Assembly (NCBI GenBank): GCA_965205995.1
Contig: OZ242200.1
Location: 930,001 to 994,000, forward strand
Length of the DNA: 64,000 bases
Source of the DNA: MPNO01 sp965205995
GTDB lineage: Bacteria; Pseudomonadota; Alphaproteobacteria; MPNO01
Direction: 5' to 3'
Below, piece by piece: positions 43,210 to 51,590 of the stretch; within the stretch, counting starts at the first letter, position 1; each line of letters opens with the position of its first letter. The notes under the pieces are model-generated. The model did no database searches, was not told the origin of the DNA, and was given only the letters and a program-made list of their open reading frames with translations. Made by a program: the position numbers and the translations under genes.

Positions 43210-44178
43210 ATGCCGCGACGATACAGCGAGGGCAAGCTCGACATGGCGATCCTCCGCGAGACCGCGGAGCGTTGCAAGAACTGGGGCAAGTGGGGGCCGG
43301 ACGACGAAATCGGCACCCTCAACTACATCACGCCGGAGACGGTGGTCGCCGCGGCCGGGCTGATCCGCAAGGGCCGGACCTTCTCGCTCGGTCTCAACTT
43401 CGACCGCAACGGGCCGCAGAAGGGCCTGTGGGGCAACCGCTTCAACCCGATCCACACGATGCTGGCCACCGGCACCGACGCGGTCTCCGGCAACCAGGAC
43501 GCGGGCGGGATCCGCTACGCCGACGACATGGTCTCGCTGCCGCTCCAATGCGGCACCCAGTGGGACGCGCTCGGCCACATCTTCTACGACGACAAGATGT
43601 GGAACGGCTACGACGCGCGGCTGGTCGATTCCGACGGCGCCCAGAAGAACGGCATCGAGAAGGTGAAGGACAAGATGGCCGGGCGCGGCGTGCTGCTCGA
43701 CGTCGCCCGCCATTGCGGGGTCGACTGCTTCGAAGACGGCACCGCGATCACCAACCGGGACCTCGACGAGACCGCGCAAGCCCAGGGGGTCGAAATCCGC
43801 CGCGGCGATTTCGTGATCGTGCGCACCGGGCAGATGGAGCAGCGCCTCGCCGACGGCGAATGGGGCGGCTATGCCGGCGGCGAGGCGCCGGGCCTCGCCT
43901 TCGAGACCGCCGACTGGATCCACCGGAAGGAGATCGCCGCGATCTGCACCGATACCTGGGGCTGCGAGGTGCGCCCCAACGAGACCGACGAGGCGCAGCA
44001 GCCCTGGCACTGGGTGGTGATCCCGATGATCGGCATCACCATGGGCGAGATCTTCTATCTCAAGGAGCTGGCCGAGGATTGCGCGGCGGACCGGGTCTAC
44101 GAGTTCTTCTTCTGCGCGCCGCCGCTGCCGATCACCAAGGCGGTGGGCTCGCCCCTCAACCCGATGGCGATCAAGTAG
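43210..44178 (+). CDS. cyclase-family (kynurenine formamidase-like) hydrolase
   Basis: A 322-residue cyclase-fold metal hydrolase. NWGKWGPDDEIGTLNYITPETVVAAAGLIRKGRTFSLGL is the characteristic N-terminal part. The metal region reads CGTQWDALGHIFYDDKMWNG, the TQWD-type variant of the HxGTHxD motif in which the first histidines are replaced. GVLLDVARHCGVD and DFVIVRTGQM follow. AAGGAGG six bases before the ATG is an ideal site. Members hydrolyse formylkynurenine or cyclic amides and lactones; the substrate is not evident. It is 5 bp before the HisD paralogue. Confidence 0.85.
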   Translation: MPRRYSEGKLDMAILRETAERCKNWGKWGPDDEIGTLNYITPETVVAAAGLIRKGRTFSLGLNFDRNGPQKGLWGNRFNPIHTMLATGTDAVSGNQDAGGIRYADDMVSLPLQCGTQWDALGHIFYDDKMWNGYDARLVDSDGAQKNGIEKVKDKMAGRGVLLDVARHCGVDCFEDGTAITNRDLDETAQAQGVEIRRGDFVIVRTGQMEQRLADGEWGGYAGGEAPGLAFETADWIHRKEIAAICTDTWGCEVRPNETDEAQQPWHWVVIPMIGITMGEIFYLKELAEDCAADRVYEFFFCAPPLPITKAVGSPLNPMAIK

Positions 44179-44183
44179 TCCCG

Positions 44184-45485
44184 ATGGCCAGGATCCTGAA
44201 GGACGCGAGGAGCGCGGCGGATCGGCGCGCCGACGACAGCGCGGTCCGCAAGACGGTCGAGGACATCCTCGCCGATATCGAGAGAAGCGGCGACGCGGCG
44301 GTCCGCGCGCTGTCGGAGAAATTCGACAACTGGTCGCCGGAGAGCTTTCGCCTCACCGCCGGCGAGATCGACGCGCTGATCGCCTCGGTGCCGGCCGATA
44401 CCGTGGACGACATCGCCTTCGCCCAGACCCAGATCCGCAACTTCGCCCGGATCCAGCGCGACTCGATGTTGGATGTCGAGGTCGAGACGTTGCCGGGCGT
44501 CACGCTGGGCCATCGCAATATCCCGGTGGGGAGCGTCGGCTGCTATGTCCCGGGCGGGCGCTACCCGATGGTGGCGTCTGCGCATATGAGCGTGATCACG
44601 GCCAAGGTCGCGGGCGTCGAGCGGATCGCCGCCTGCACCCCGCCGACCGACGGCGCCCCGCACGCCGAGACCGTGGCCGCGATGGCGCTCGCCGGCGCCG
44701 ACGAGATCTACATTCTGGGCGGCGTCCAGGCGGTCGGCGCGATGGCGCTCGGCACCGGCTCGATCGCCCCGGTGGACATGCTGGTCGGACCCGGCAACGC
44801 CTATGTCGCCGAAGCCAAGCGCCAGCTCTACGGCCGGGTGGGCATCGACCTGTTCGCCGGGCCGACCGAAATCCTGGTGATCGCCGATGAGACCGCGGAT
44901 GCTGAAATGGTGGTCACCGACCTTCTCGGCCAGGCCGAGCACGGCCCGACCTCGCCGGCCACGCTGATCACCGGCTCGGCCGCGCTCGCCGCCGCGGTCC
45001 CGCCCGAGATCGAGCGCCAGCTCGCGGTGCTTCCGACCGCCGAGGTCGCGGGCGCCGCCTGGCGGGATTACGGCCGCATCGTCCTGGTCGATTCCGACGA
45101 GGAGGCCGCCGCCGTGGCCGATGAAATCGCCTGCGAGCATGTCGAGGTGCTGACGCGCGAGCCGCGCTGGTTCCTCGAGCGGATGCGCAATTACGGCTCG
45201 ATGTTCCTCGGCCCGGAAACCAACGTCTCGTATGGCGACAAGGTGATCGGCACCAACCACACTCTGCCGACCATGGGGGCGGCGCGTTACACGGGCGGGC
45301 TCTGGGTCGGCAAGTTCCTCAAGACCGTCACCTATCAGAGCTGCACCGAGGAGGCGAGCGTCGCCATCGGCGACTATTGCTCGCGGCTCTGCGCGATCGA
45401 GAAGTTCTGGGGCCACAAGGAGCAGGCGGATCTCAGGCTGCGCCGCTATGGCGGGCGCAATATCGGGTTGGGCGCCGAGCGCTGA
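44184..45485 (+). CDS. histidinol dehydrogenase-family enzyme (catabolic paralogue)
   Basis: A 433-residue HisD-fold NAD-dependent alcohol dehydrogenase. VPVG-type sequence IPVGSVGCYVPGGRYPM, GPGNAYVAEAKRQLYGRVGIDLFAGPTE and the metal residues Gln250 and His253 in GQAEHGPTSPA are present, with later Asp and His in SYGDKVIGTNHTLPT and FWGHKEQ. The context (cyclase, SDR, no his genes) and the YGDKVIGTNH version resemble paralogues such as sulfopropanediol dehydrogenase HpsN rather than biosynthetic HisD. It probably oxidises a diol or amino-alcohol to an acid. Confidence 0.82.
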   Translation: MARILKDARSAADRRADDSAVRKTVEDILADIERSGDAAVRALSEKFDNWSPESFRLTAGEIDALIASVPADTVDDIAFAQTQIRNFARIQRDSMLDVEVETLPGVTLGHRNIPVGSVGCYVPGGRYPMVASAHMSVITAKVAGVERIAACTPPTDGAPHAETVAAMALAGADEIYILGGVQAVGAMALGTGSIAPVDMLVGPGNAYVAEAKRQLYGRVGIDLFAGPTEILVIADETADAEMVVTDLLGQAEHGPTSPATLITGSAALAAAVPPEIERQLAVLPTAEVAGAAWRDYGRIVLVDSDEEAAAVADEIACEHVEVLTREPRWFLERMRNYGSMFLGPETNVSYGDKVIGTNHTLPTMGAARYTGGLWVGKFLKTVTYQSCTEEASVAIGDYCSRLCAIEKFWGHKEQADLRLRRYGGRNIGLGAER

Positions 45486-45525
45486 AAGGTTAGCCCGGAT
45501 TTCGGGAACGGGTGGAGCTAAAGCC

Positions 45526-45993
45526 TCACCAGGTGACCGATCCGACGCGCCAAACCGTGTTTTCGACGCAGACCGTGTTGCGGCGAACGCGGCGCGACAT
45601 GAGGAACACAAGCCAGATCGGCAGGCCGATCGCCGCGGCCACCGCGGCCTGCGTCGCCGCACCGGCCTCCGCCGCCAGGACGCAGCCAAAGATGCTGAGT
45701 GGCGCCAGCACCGGAAACGCCGTCCATGCCGAGAGCGACCGCACCGGCCCCAGCGCGAACCAGGCCAGCACGAGCGGCAGGCCTCCCGCCGCGAGATAAA
45801 CCCACCCTTCCGGGTCCGCCGGCAGCGCCGCTCCGCCCAAGGCGACGCCGACCACCGCCATTGCGGCCGGCAGCCACGAGAGGCCGGCGAGCACCGCCAT
45901 GAGCGGCTCGGCCGCCATCCGCCAGCGCCGGCCTGCCCCCGGCCGCGCCGCCAGGTCTTCCGAGAACAAATGAACCGGCAATCTGGTCAGCAT
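45526..45993 (-). CDS. membrane protein of unknown function
   Basis: A 155-residue protein with four hydrophobic stretches: PLMAVLAGLSWLPAAMAVVGV, WVYLAAGGLPLVLAWFAL, FPVLAPLSIFGCVLAAEAG and AVAAAIGLPIWLVFLMS. It ends in a short basic tail with two cysteine-poor strands. No family is recognised. It is convergent with the HisD paralogue, and its upstream region is less GC-rich than its surroundings, which may hold its promoter. Confidence 0.6.
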   Translation of the reverse strand: MLTRLPVHLFSEDLAARPGAGRRWRMAAEPLMAVLAGLSWLPAAMAVVGVALGGAALPADPEGWVYLAAGGLPLVLAWFALGPVRSLSAWTAFPVLAPLSIFGCVLAAEAGAATQAAVAAAIGLPIWLVFLMSRRVRRNTVCVENTVWRVGSVTW

Positions 45994-46245
45994 GTCCGCC
46001 CCGCAACGCGGTAATGTCCCGTCGCGGCCCTTTATTCTTGTGACCCCGAGACTAACCGGCTTACCGGAGAGTCTACAACGTCGTTCAGCAGACGGTTACA
46101 GCAAATTATACACCGTGACTAAAATGCAACAGCGTGCGATGCACACCCGCCTTCTGGATCGTCTCCACCCTATCGGCGCCGGTGTTGTAGCCCACCGCGA
46201 CCGCCGGGCCGGCGAAGGCGATCGCCATGTTTTCCCCGGAACCCT

Positions 46246-47538
46246 CTACCGTGGATGCCGGAACAAATCGTCCAGCTCCCGGTAGTCCGGCGGCGCCGTG
46301 TCGATCGCCTCCCCGCCGCGCAGCACCGCGCGGGCGCTCTCGGGCCGCGACAGGAGCTCGCTGAAACCCCGCCCTCTGAACAGCACCAGATCGGCCGGTT
46401 CGCCGACCTGGATCAGGCCCGAACCGTCGAGCCCCATGATTTCGATGGGCGTCGCGGTCACGCTGCGCGGCCAGTCGTTCATCGGCAGGTCGACATGGGC
46501 GATTCGGGCGGCCTGGCAGAACACCTCGAGCATGTCGTGATCGCCGTAGCCGTAGAACGGATCGCGGCAATTGTCGCTCGCGAACGAAACCGGGATGCCG
46601 CGCACCGCCATCTCGCGCACCAGGGTGACGCCGCGCTGGCGCGGGGTCCGGTCCGGCGCGCGATCCTGCAGGAAGATGTTGCACATCGGCAGGCTGACCA
46701 CGGCGATGCCCGCCTCGGCCACGAGATCGAGGGTTCGATCCGCGTCGTCCGCCGATTGCACCGCCAGGCTGCAGCAATGCCCGCATTGCAGCCGCCCGGC
46801 GAAACGGTTGCGGCGGGCCGCTTCGGCGACGTGCCGCAGGGTGCGATCGCGCGCGTCGAGGCTTTCGTCGACATGCAGGTCGATGTCGAGCGCGCGGTCG
46901 GATGCGAGACGGAAGATATCGTCCAGCACGTCGTCGATGTCCGGGATCATGAAGATCACCGCGCCGACGATGCCGCCCGATCGGGCGACGAGATCGACGA
47001 TGGCGTCGCTCTTGCCGTCGCGGAATTCCTCGACCATGAGCAGGTTCACGCCCTGCAGATCGATCCTCCCCCGCCACTCCTCGCGCAGCTCGCGGAACAC
47101 GCCCCAGGTGGTTTCCGCCTGCCCGGGCGGGGACTGCAAATGCGTGCGTATGGCGCGGGTGCCGTGCGCGTAGCTGCATCTGAGGCCGAAATCCATCCGG
47201 GCGCGGAGGTCGTCCGCCGACCAGTGGGTATCCCGGTCATTCGCCACCGCGCCGGCCGCCGTCCAGAAGGAGCCGTCGGCATTGGGGGCGCGGGTCCAGA
47301 TGTGGCCGATATCGAGATGGGTGTGGATGTCGGCGAAGCACGGCCATAGCTGGCCGCCATCGAGATCGCGGTCGCCGGGTTCGACGAGACCGGAGGGCGA
47401 GCGGATCGCGCGGATGCGGCCTGCCTCGATCTCGATGTCCGCGCTCGCCAGACCCTCGGCGTCGACCGCCAGGCCGCCCGGCGGCCCGGCGAGCAGTGAG
47501 ACCGGGACCCGGGCGTTGCAGAGGGTGAACGATTTCAT
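46246..47538 (-). CDS. cytosine deaminase-like amidohydrolase
   Basis: A 430-residue amidohydrolase-superfamily TIM barrel. Metal and active-site motifs follow CodA: ADIHTHLDIGHIW near 70, LDIDLHVDESLDARDRTL near 220, CGHCCSLAVQS, and FASDNCRDPFYGYGDHDMLEV with the Asp near 320. N- and C-terminal beta-sandwich parts are present. CodA relatives deaminate cytosine, isoguanine or creatinine-like ring compounds. It is 8 bp downstream of a second amidohydrolase and near the NicX-like dioxygenase, so an N-heterocycle substrate is plausible. Confidence 0.87.
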   Translation of the reverse strand: MKSFTLCNARVPVSLLAGPPGGLAVDAEGLASADIEIEAGRIRAIRSPSGLVEPGDRDLDGGQLWPCFADIHTHLDIGHIWTRAPNADGSFWTAAGAVANDRDTHWSADDLRARMDFGLRCSYAHGTRAIRTHLQSPPGQAETTWGVFRELREEWRGRIDLQGVNLLMVEEFRDGKSDAIVDLVARSGGIVGAVIFMIPDIDDVLDDIFRLASDRALDIDLHVDESLDARDRTLRHVAEAARRNRFAGRLQCGHCCSLAVQSADDADRTLDLVAEAGIAVVSLPMCNIFLQDRAPDRTPRQRGVTLVREMAVRGIPVSFASDNCRDPFYGYGDHDMLEVFCQAARIAHVDLPMNDWPRSVTATPIEIMGLDGSGLIQVGEPADLVLFRGRGFSELLSRPESARAVLRGGEAIDTAPPDYRELDDLFRHPR

Positions 47539-47545
47539 GGCGGCG

Positions 47546-48418
47546 TCACCCGTCGGTTGCCGCGCCCGGAAAATAGGCTTCGGCGTTCCTGTAGAAGATC
47601 TTTTCGAGCACCTCGCCGGACAGGTCGAGGCCCTGCCAGCGGTCGATCATCATCTCGAATTTGAGCACCGGATAATCGCAGCCGAACATGATGCGGTCCT
47701 GCAACCGCCCGCCGATCTCGCGCACCAGCTGTGGCGGGAGCGTCTTCGGCGACCAGCCGTGCAGCTCGTAATGCACGTTGCCCTTGTGCAACAGGATGGC
47801 GATCATCTCGTCCTGCCACGGAAACGCCGGCCGCGCGGCGAGGATCTTGAGCGCGGGGAAGCGCGCGGCCACCGCATCGATATGCCTCGGATGGCCGTTG
47901 TCGAGCAGGATGCCCTTGCCCCCCGGCTGGCCCTGGCCGATGCCGGTGAGGCCGCAATGGATCAGCACCGGAATCCCGGCGTCTATCGAAGCCTTGTAGA
48001 ACGGGTCCCAGATCGGGTCGCTGGCGGGATAGCCGCCCTCGATCTGGCCGACGATGCCGAAGCCGATGAACCCGGCGTCGGCGGCGGCCGCGCGCTCGAA
48101 CTCCGCGATCCCGGCCTTGCCGATCTCGGGGTTGAACGACAGCCAGTGGCCGAAGATCGCGTCGCGGTGCCGGCGCGCGACGTCGAAGCAGTAGTCGTGG
48201 ATCTCCCTGATCTCGTCGAGATCGTCCATCCAGAGGGTCAAAGCGAGGTCGAGCACGGTGCGCACGTTGTTCCTGCGGAACGTGTCGGCCATCTCCTGCT
48301 CGGTTTCGAGCTTGGCGGCGGTGCGCCAGATCCGTTCCTGGCTGGCGCGCTCGACCGGGTCCTGGAAGATGTAGCCGCGCTCGGTGCTCCAATGCGAATG
48401 GCAGTCGAAGACCCTCAT
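47546..48418 (-). CDS. amidohydrolase 2 family protein
   Basis: A 290-residue TIM-barrel hydrolase of the Amidohydro_2 group (decarboxylases and hydrolases such as ACMS decarboxylase). It starts MRVFDCHSHWS (metal HxH), then has IPVLIHCGLTG (His), GHPRHIDAVAARFPALKI and RIMFGCDYPVLKFEMM (Asp near residue 245). The start at 48418 is preceded by GGGGGAG; it is divergent from the PaaK-like ligase (69 bp). It probably hydrolyses or decarboxylates a ring-derived product in the same pathway as the genes around it. Confidence 0.87.
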   Translation of the reverse strand: MRVFDCHSHWSTERGYIFQDPVERASQERIWRTAAKLETEQEMADTFRRNNVRTVLDLALTLWMDDLDEIREIHDYCFDVARRHRDAIFGHWLSFNPEIGKAGIAEFERAAAADAGFIGFGIVGQIEGGYPASDPIWDPFYKASIDAGIPVLIHCGLTGIGQGQPGGKGILLDNGHPRHIDAVAARFPALKILAARPAFPWQDEMIAILLHKGNVHYELHGWSPKTLPPQLVREIGGRLQDRIMFGCDYPVLKFEMMIDRWQGLDLSGEVLEKIFYRNAEAYFPGAATDG

Positions 48419-48487
48419 GAGCTCCCCCGATGGCGTCCTGCGGGGTAGCATAGAGCGCGGTGCTCACCCAGGGGAGGACCAGCCGAA

Positions 48488-49933
48488 GTGAACGGGTTTC
48501 CGTCGACCGGCTTGCCGATCTACCACGACTCCATCGACTGGGCGCGGCTCCATCGGGACTATCCGGTCCCCGACGTTTTCGCGGACACGGTCTACAAATG
48601 GCCGGCCGGCCGGGTGCGCGCGCTGCAGAACGAGCGCTTCCTGAGATGTGTGGAACTCGGCTGGAACAACCCGTTCTACCGCAAGCGCTGGCGCGCGGCC
48701 GGGCTCGAACCCGGCGACGTCGGGAGCATCGACGACAGCCACAAGATCCCGGCCTACAACTCCGACGACGTCAAGCAGGACCAGCTCGAACACCCGCCAT
48801 TCGGCGAATTCCACGATGTCGGTGCGGCGGGGCGCACGGCGGCGCCGCTCAAGATGCAGACCTCGGGCGGCACCACGGGCAAGCCCAGGGCGACGCTCTA
48901 CCGGCCGCAGGAATGGGAGCTCAACGGCCTCACCGTGGCGCGTTCGCTCTATCTGCTCGGCGCCCGGCCGGGCGACGTGATGCAGATCCCGGTGACGCTC
49001 GCGCTCGGCAATCTGGGCTGGTGCGTCTACAAGGCCGCGCACGATTATCTCGGCGTCCTGCCGCTGACCACCGGCACCGGCGTGGTGACCCCGAGCCGGC
49101 GGCAGATGGAGATCGCCTTCGATTACGGCACCAATTTGTGGTGCTCGTTCCCGGAATACATGCTGCGCCTCGCCCAGGCGAGCCGCGAGGAGCTCGGCCG
49201 CGATTTCCGCGAGCTCGACACCAAATGCGTGCTCACCTTCCTCGGCCCCGACACCAGGGGCGCACTCCGCGCCGAGATGGAAGAGGTGCTGGGCTGCGAC
49301 GTCTACGACAATTACGGCACCAACGAGATGGGCGAGGGCGCCTTCGAGTGCCGCCACAAGAACGGCCTCCATTTCTCGGAAGACTGCATGTATTTCGAGA
49401 TCGTCGACACCGAAACCGGCGAACCGGTGGCGGACGGCGAGAGCGGCAATCTGGTGGTGACGGTGTTCTACCGGGCGCTGCCGCCGATCGTCCGCTTCAA
49501 CCTGCGCGACCTCGGGCGCATCCGCCACACCGGCGCCTGCGGGTGCGGCAGCAACTTCCGCCGCATGGACCACTTCCTCGGCCGCTCCGACGACATGGTC
49601 AAGATCCGCGGCGTGAACCTCAACCCGATGGCCTGCCTCAACGCGGTGCAGGACGACGAGCGCACCACCGGCGAGTGGGTGTGCATCGCCGAGAGCGTCG
49701 AGAGGAACGGCGTCAGGCGCGAGGAGATGACCGTCCAGATCGAGGTGCGCAGCGACGCCGGCGCCGCCGACGGCCTGAAAGAGCGCATGGAGGAATTGCT
49801 CAGGGGCGATCTCGGGCTCGGCGTCACGGTCGAGCTGGTGGCCCGGGGCAGCCTCGACGAGATCGCCAATGTCGGCGGGCGCGAAGGCAAGCCGAAGCGC
49901 CTGATCGACCGCAGGCCGGGCTATGGGAAATAG
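48488..49933 (+). CDS. PaaK-like acyl/aryl-CoA ligase (AMP-forming)
   Basis: A 481-residue ANL adenylating enzyme nearest phenylacetate-CoA ligase. The nucleotide loop is TSGGTTGKPRATLY at about 131-144. YDNYGTNEMGEGAFECRHKNGLH, VVTVFYRALPPIVRFNLRDLGRI and GRSDDMVKIRGVNLNP mark the adenylation core and hinge; the C-terminal LIDRRPGYGK holds the usual catalytic-lysine region. It starts with GTG, with GGGGAGG ten bases upstream. The substrate is unknown; the neighbouring NicX-like gene and amidohydrolases suggest an aromatic or heteroaromatic acid. Confidence 0.88.
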   Translation: MNGFPSTGLPIYHDSIDWARLHRDYPVPDVFADTVYKWPAGRVRALQNERFLRCVELGWNNPFYRKRWRAAGLEPGDVGSIDDSHKIPAYNSDDVKQDQLEHPPFGEFHDVGAAGRTAAPLKMQTSGGTTGKPRATLYRPQEWELNGLTVARSLYLLGARPGDVMQIPVTLALGNLGWCVYKAAHDYLGVLPLTTGTGVVTPSRRQMEIAFDYGTNLWCSFPEYMLRLAQASREELGRDFRELDTKCVLTFLGPDTRGALRAEMEEVLGCDVYDNYGTNEMGEGAFECRHKNGLHFSEDCMYFEIVDTETGEPVADGESGNLVVTVFYRALPPIVRFNLRDLGRIRHTGACGCGSNFRRMDHFLGRSDDMVKIRGVNLNPMACLNAVQDDERTTGEWVCIAESVERNGVRREEMTVQIEVRSDAGAADGLKERMEELLRGDLGLGVTVELVARGSLDEIANVGGREGKPKRLIDRRPGYGK

Positions 49934-49986
49934 AAGGCGCCGCTTCGTGCTAACCTTCGCCCTCCGATAGCGACCGGGATCGTCCG

Positions 49987-51003
49987 ATGGCACTCAGCGA
50001 ATCGCAGCAGATACGGATGTGGGAAGAGGTGCTGCGCCTCTGCAAGCTGCATGACGGGGAAACCGTCGTCGTGCTGACAAAACCCGAGGCAAGGCCGGAA
50101 AACGTCAAGGCGGCCCGCAATGCGAGCATCGGGATCGGCGCCACGACGATCCACATGGAGCCCCATATCGGCGGCGCCCGGCTGCGCGAGAACGAGGTCG
50201 CGATGGACGCGATGCGCGCCGCCGACATGGTGATCGACCTGGTCGGGCTGCATCTGCTGCGGGGCGGCGAGCTGCCGCATATCCGGGCGGCGGACACCCG
50301 CATCCTCTATGTCACCGAACCGCCGGAAGCCCTGGCGCGGATGATGCCCAGCGAGGACGACAAGCGCCGGGTCTACGCGGCGGGCAGGCGGATCGAAGCC
50401 GCCCGCACGATGCGGGTCGAATCGGACGCCGGGACGAATTTCGCATGCGAGCTCGGCGAATACCCGGTGCTCTACGAATACGGCTATGCCGACGACCCCG
50501 GCCACTGGGACCACTGGCCCGCCGGTTTCGTCGCCACCTGGCCGAACGAACGATCCGCGCGCGGCACCATCGTCGTCGACCGGGGCGACATCGTCTTCCC
50601 CTTCAAATCCTATGTGCAGACGCCGATCCGGGTCGACTTGGAGAACGGCTTCGTCACCGGAATCTCGGGCGATTTCGACGCCGCCTATATGCGGGAGTTC
50701 ATCGAGAGCTACAACGACCGCGACGGTTTCGCGATGTCGCATGTCGGTTGGGGGTTGCAGCCGCGGGCGAGCTGGACCGCGCTCGGGATGATGGACAAGG
50801 CGCAGACCAACGGCAATGACGGGCGGGCGTTCTACGGCAATTTCATGTTCTCGACCGGCCCCAACGACGACGCCGGCGGGCCGCGCGACACGCTCTGCCA
50901 TCTCGACATCCCGATGCGCCATTGCTCGGTCTGGCTCGACGACGAACCGATGGTGCTCAAGGGCGAGGTGATCCCGGACGACCAGCGCGCCCCGGGGCGG
51001 TGA
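49987..51003 (+). CDS. NicX-like 2,5-dihydroxypyridine 5,6-dioxygenase family protein
   Basis: A 338-residue protein of the aminopeptidase M29-like fold that includes NicX. The Fe(II) ligand candidates are His252 (SHVGWGLQP), His305 and Asp307 (CHLDIPMRHCSVWLDD). Their spacing (53 and 2 residues) equals that remembered for Pseudomonas NicX (His265, His318, Asp320). The N-terminal half has ETVVVLTKPEARPENVKAA and ADMVIDLVGLHLLRGGELP. NicX opens the pyridine ring of 2,5-dihydroxypyridine to N-formylmaleamate. It is 53 bp downstream of the CoA ligase; no NicD or NicF homologue is seen, so the pathway differs from the nicotinate one. Confidence 0.82.
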   Translation: MALSESQQIRMWEEVLRLCKLHDGETVVVLTKPEARPENVKAARNASIGIGATTIHMEPHIGGARLRENEVAMDAMRAADMVIDLVGLHLLRGGELPHIRAADTRILYVTEPPEALARMMPSEDDKRRVYAAGRRIEAARTMRVESDAGTNFACELGEYPVLYEYGYADDPGHWDHWPAGFVATWPNERSARGTIVVDRGDIVFPFKSYVQTPIRVDLENGFVTGISGDFDAAYMREFIESYNDRDGFAMSHVGWGLQPRASWTALGMMDKAQTNGNDGRAFYGNFMFSTGPNDDAGGPRDTLCHLDIPMRHCSVWLDDEPMVLKGEVIPDDQRAPGR

Positions 51004-51019
51004 GACCGCCCGGCCGCCG

Positions 51020-51511
51020 CTACGGCGCGCGTATTTCCTTGTAGTGGCCCCAGGCCTTGCGGGTGAATTCGATGGCCGTGAGCCCGAAGCCGAGCGTGAT
51101 GACGAACATCAGATAGCCCTTGGGGATGGGATAGACGCCGGGCGTCATGACGTTGCGTTGGATATGGCTCCAGGCCGAGATCGCCGAGTAATAGGCGCCC
51201 GGCACCAGCGCCGCGACGATCAGGAACGAACCCCAGCAGTTGAGAACCGCCTGGGTGCGGGCGCTGAGCATCTGGACCAGCACGTCGATGCGGATATGGC
51301 CCTCGGCCTGGCGCACCAGCCACGCCATGCCGAGGAACGGGGTGAACAGCAGGAAATACTCGCAGACCTCGATCACCCAGCCGATCGGCGCGCCGAAGAA
51401 ATAGCGCAGCAGCACGTCGACGACCACGAACACCATCGACGCCAGCACCATCACCCCGACGACCGCGGCGAGCAGGCCGAGGAAACGATCGTATGCGGCG
51501 ACAGGGTTCAT
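51020..51511 (-). CDS. TRAP transporter small permease (DctQ family)
   Basis: A 163-residue four-helix protein: LLAAVVGVMVLASMVFVVVDVLLRYFF near 10, VIEVCEYFLLFTPFLGMAWLVRQAEGHIRIDVLV (the DctQ GHIxVD-type feature), NCWGSFLIVAALVPGAYY and GYLMFVITLGFGLTAIEF. The start at 51511 fits homology. It is the last gene of a minus-strand M-P-Q set and converges with the NicX-like gene 17 bp away. Confidence 0.88.
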   Translation of the reverse strand: MNPVAAYDRFLGLLAAVVGVMVLASMVFVVVDVLLRYFFGAPIGWVIEVCEYFLLFTPFLGMAWLVRQAEGHIRIDVLVQMLSARTQAVLNCWGSFLIVAALVPGAYYSAISAWSHIQRNVMTPGVYPIPKGYLMFVITLGFGLTAIEFTRKAWGHYKEIRAP

Positions 51512-51548
51512 GAGACCTGCGCCTTCACACCCGTTCGGGGATCGGGGT

Positions 51549-51576
51549 GAGGCGGCGGCCGGTCGGCGGCCGCCTC
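51549..51576. other. GC-rich intercistronic hairpin after dctP
   Basis: A 12-bp stem with one mismatch (51549-51560 with 51565-51576), loop GGTC, between the dctP stop and the dctQ start on the minus strand. Like the hairpins at 4176 and 14795, it follows a binding-protein gene and has no T-run. Confidence 0.5.
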
Positions 51577-51590
51577 CCCCGATACCGTGC

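Noticed and set aside
44184..45485. Histidine biosynthesis gene hisD
   Set aside because: The metal site is compatible, but the neighbours and the sequence around the substrate site point to a catabolic paralogue; the name is not used as a gene symbol.
46106..46228. 40-codon open frame on the minus strand (MAIAFAGPAVAVGYN...)
   Set aside because: It could be a gene remnant, but no family was recognised and the ribosome site is weak; it is not listed as a gene.
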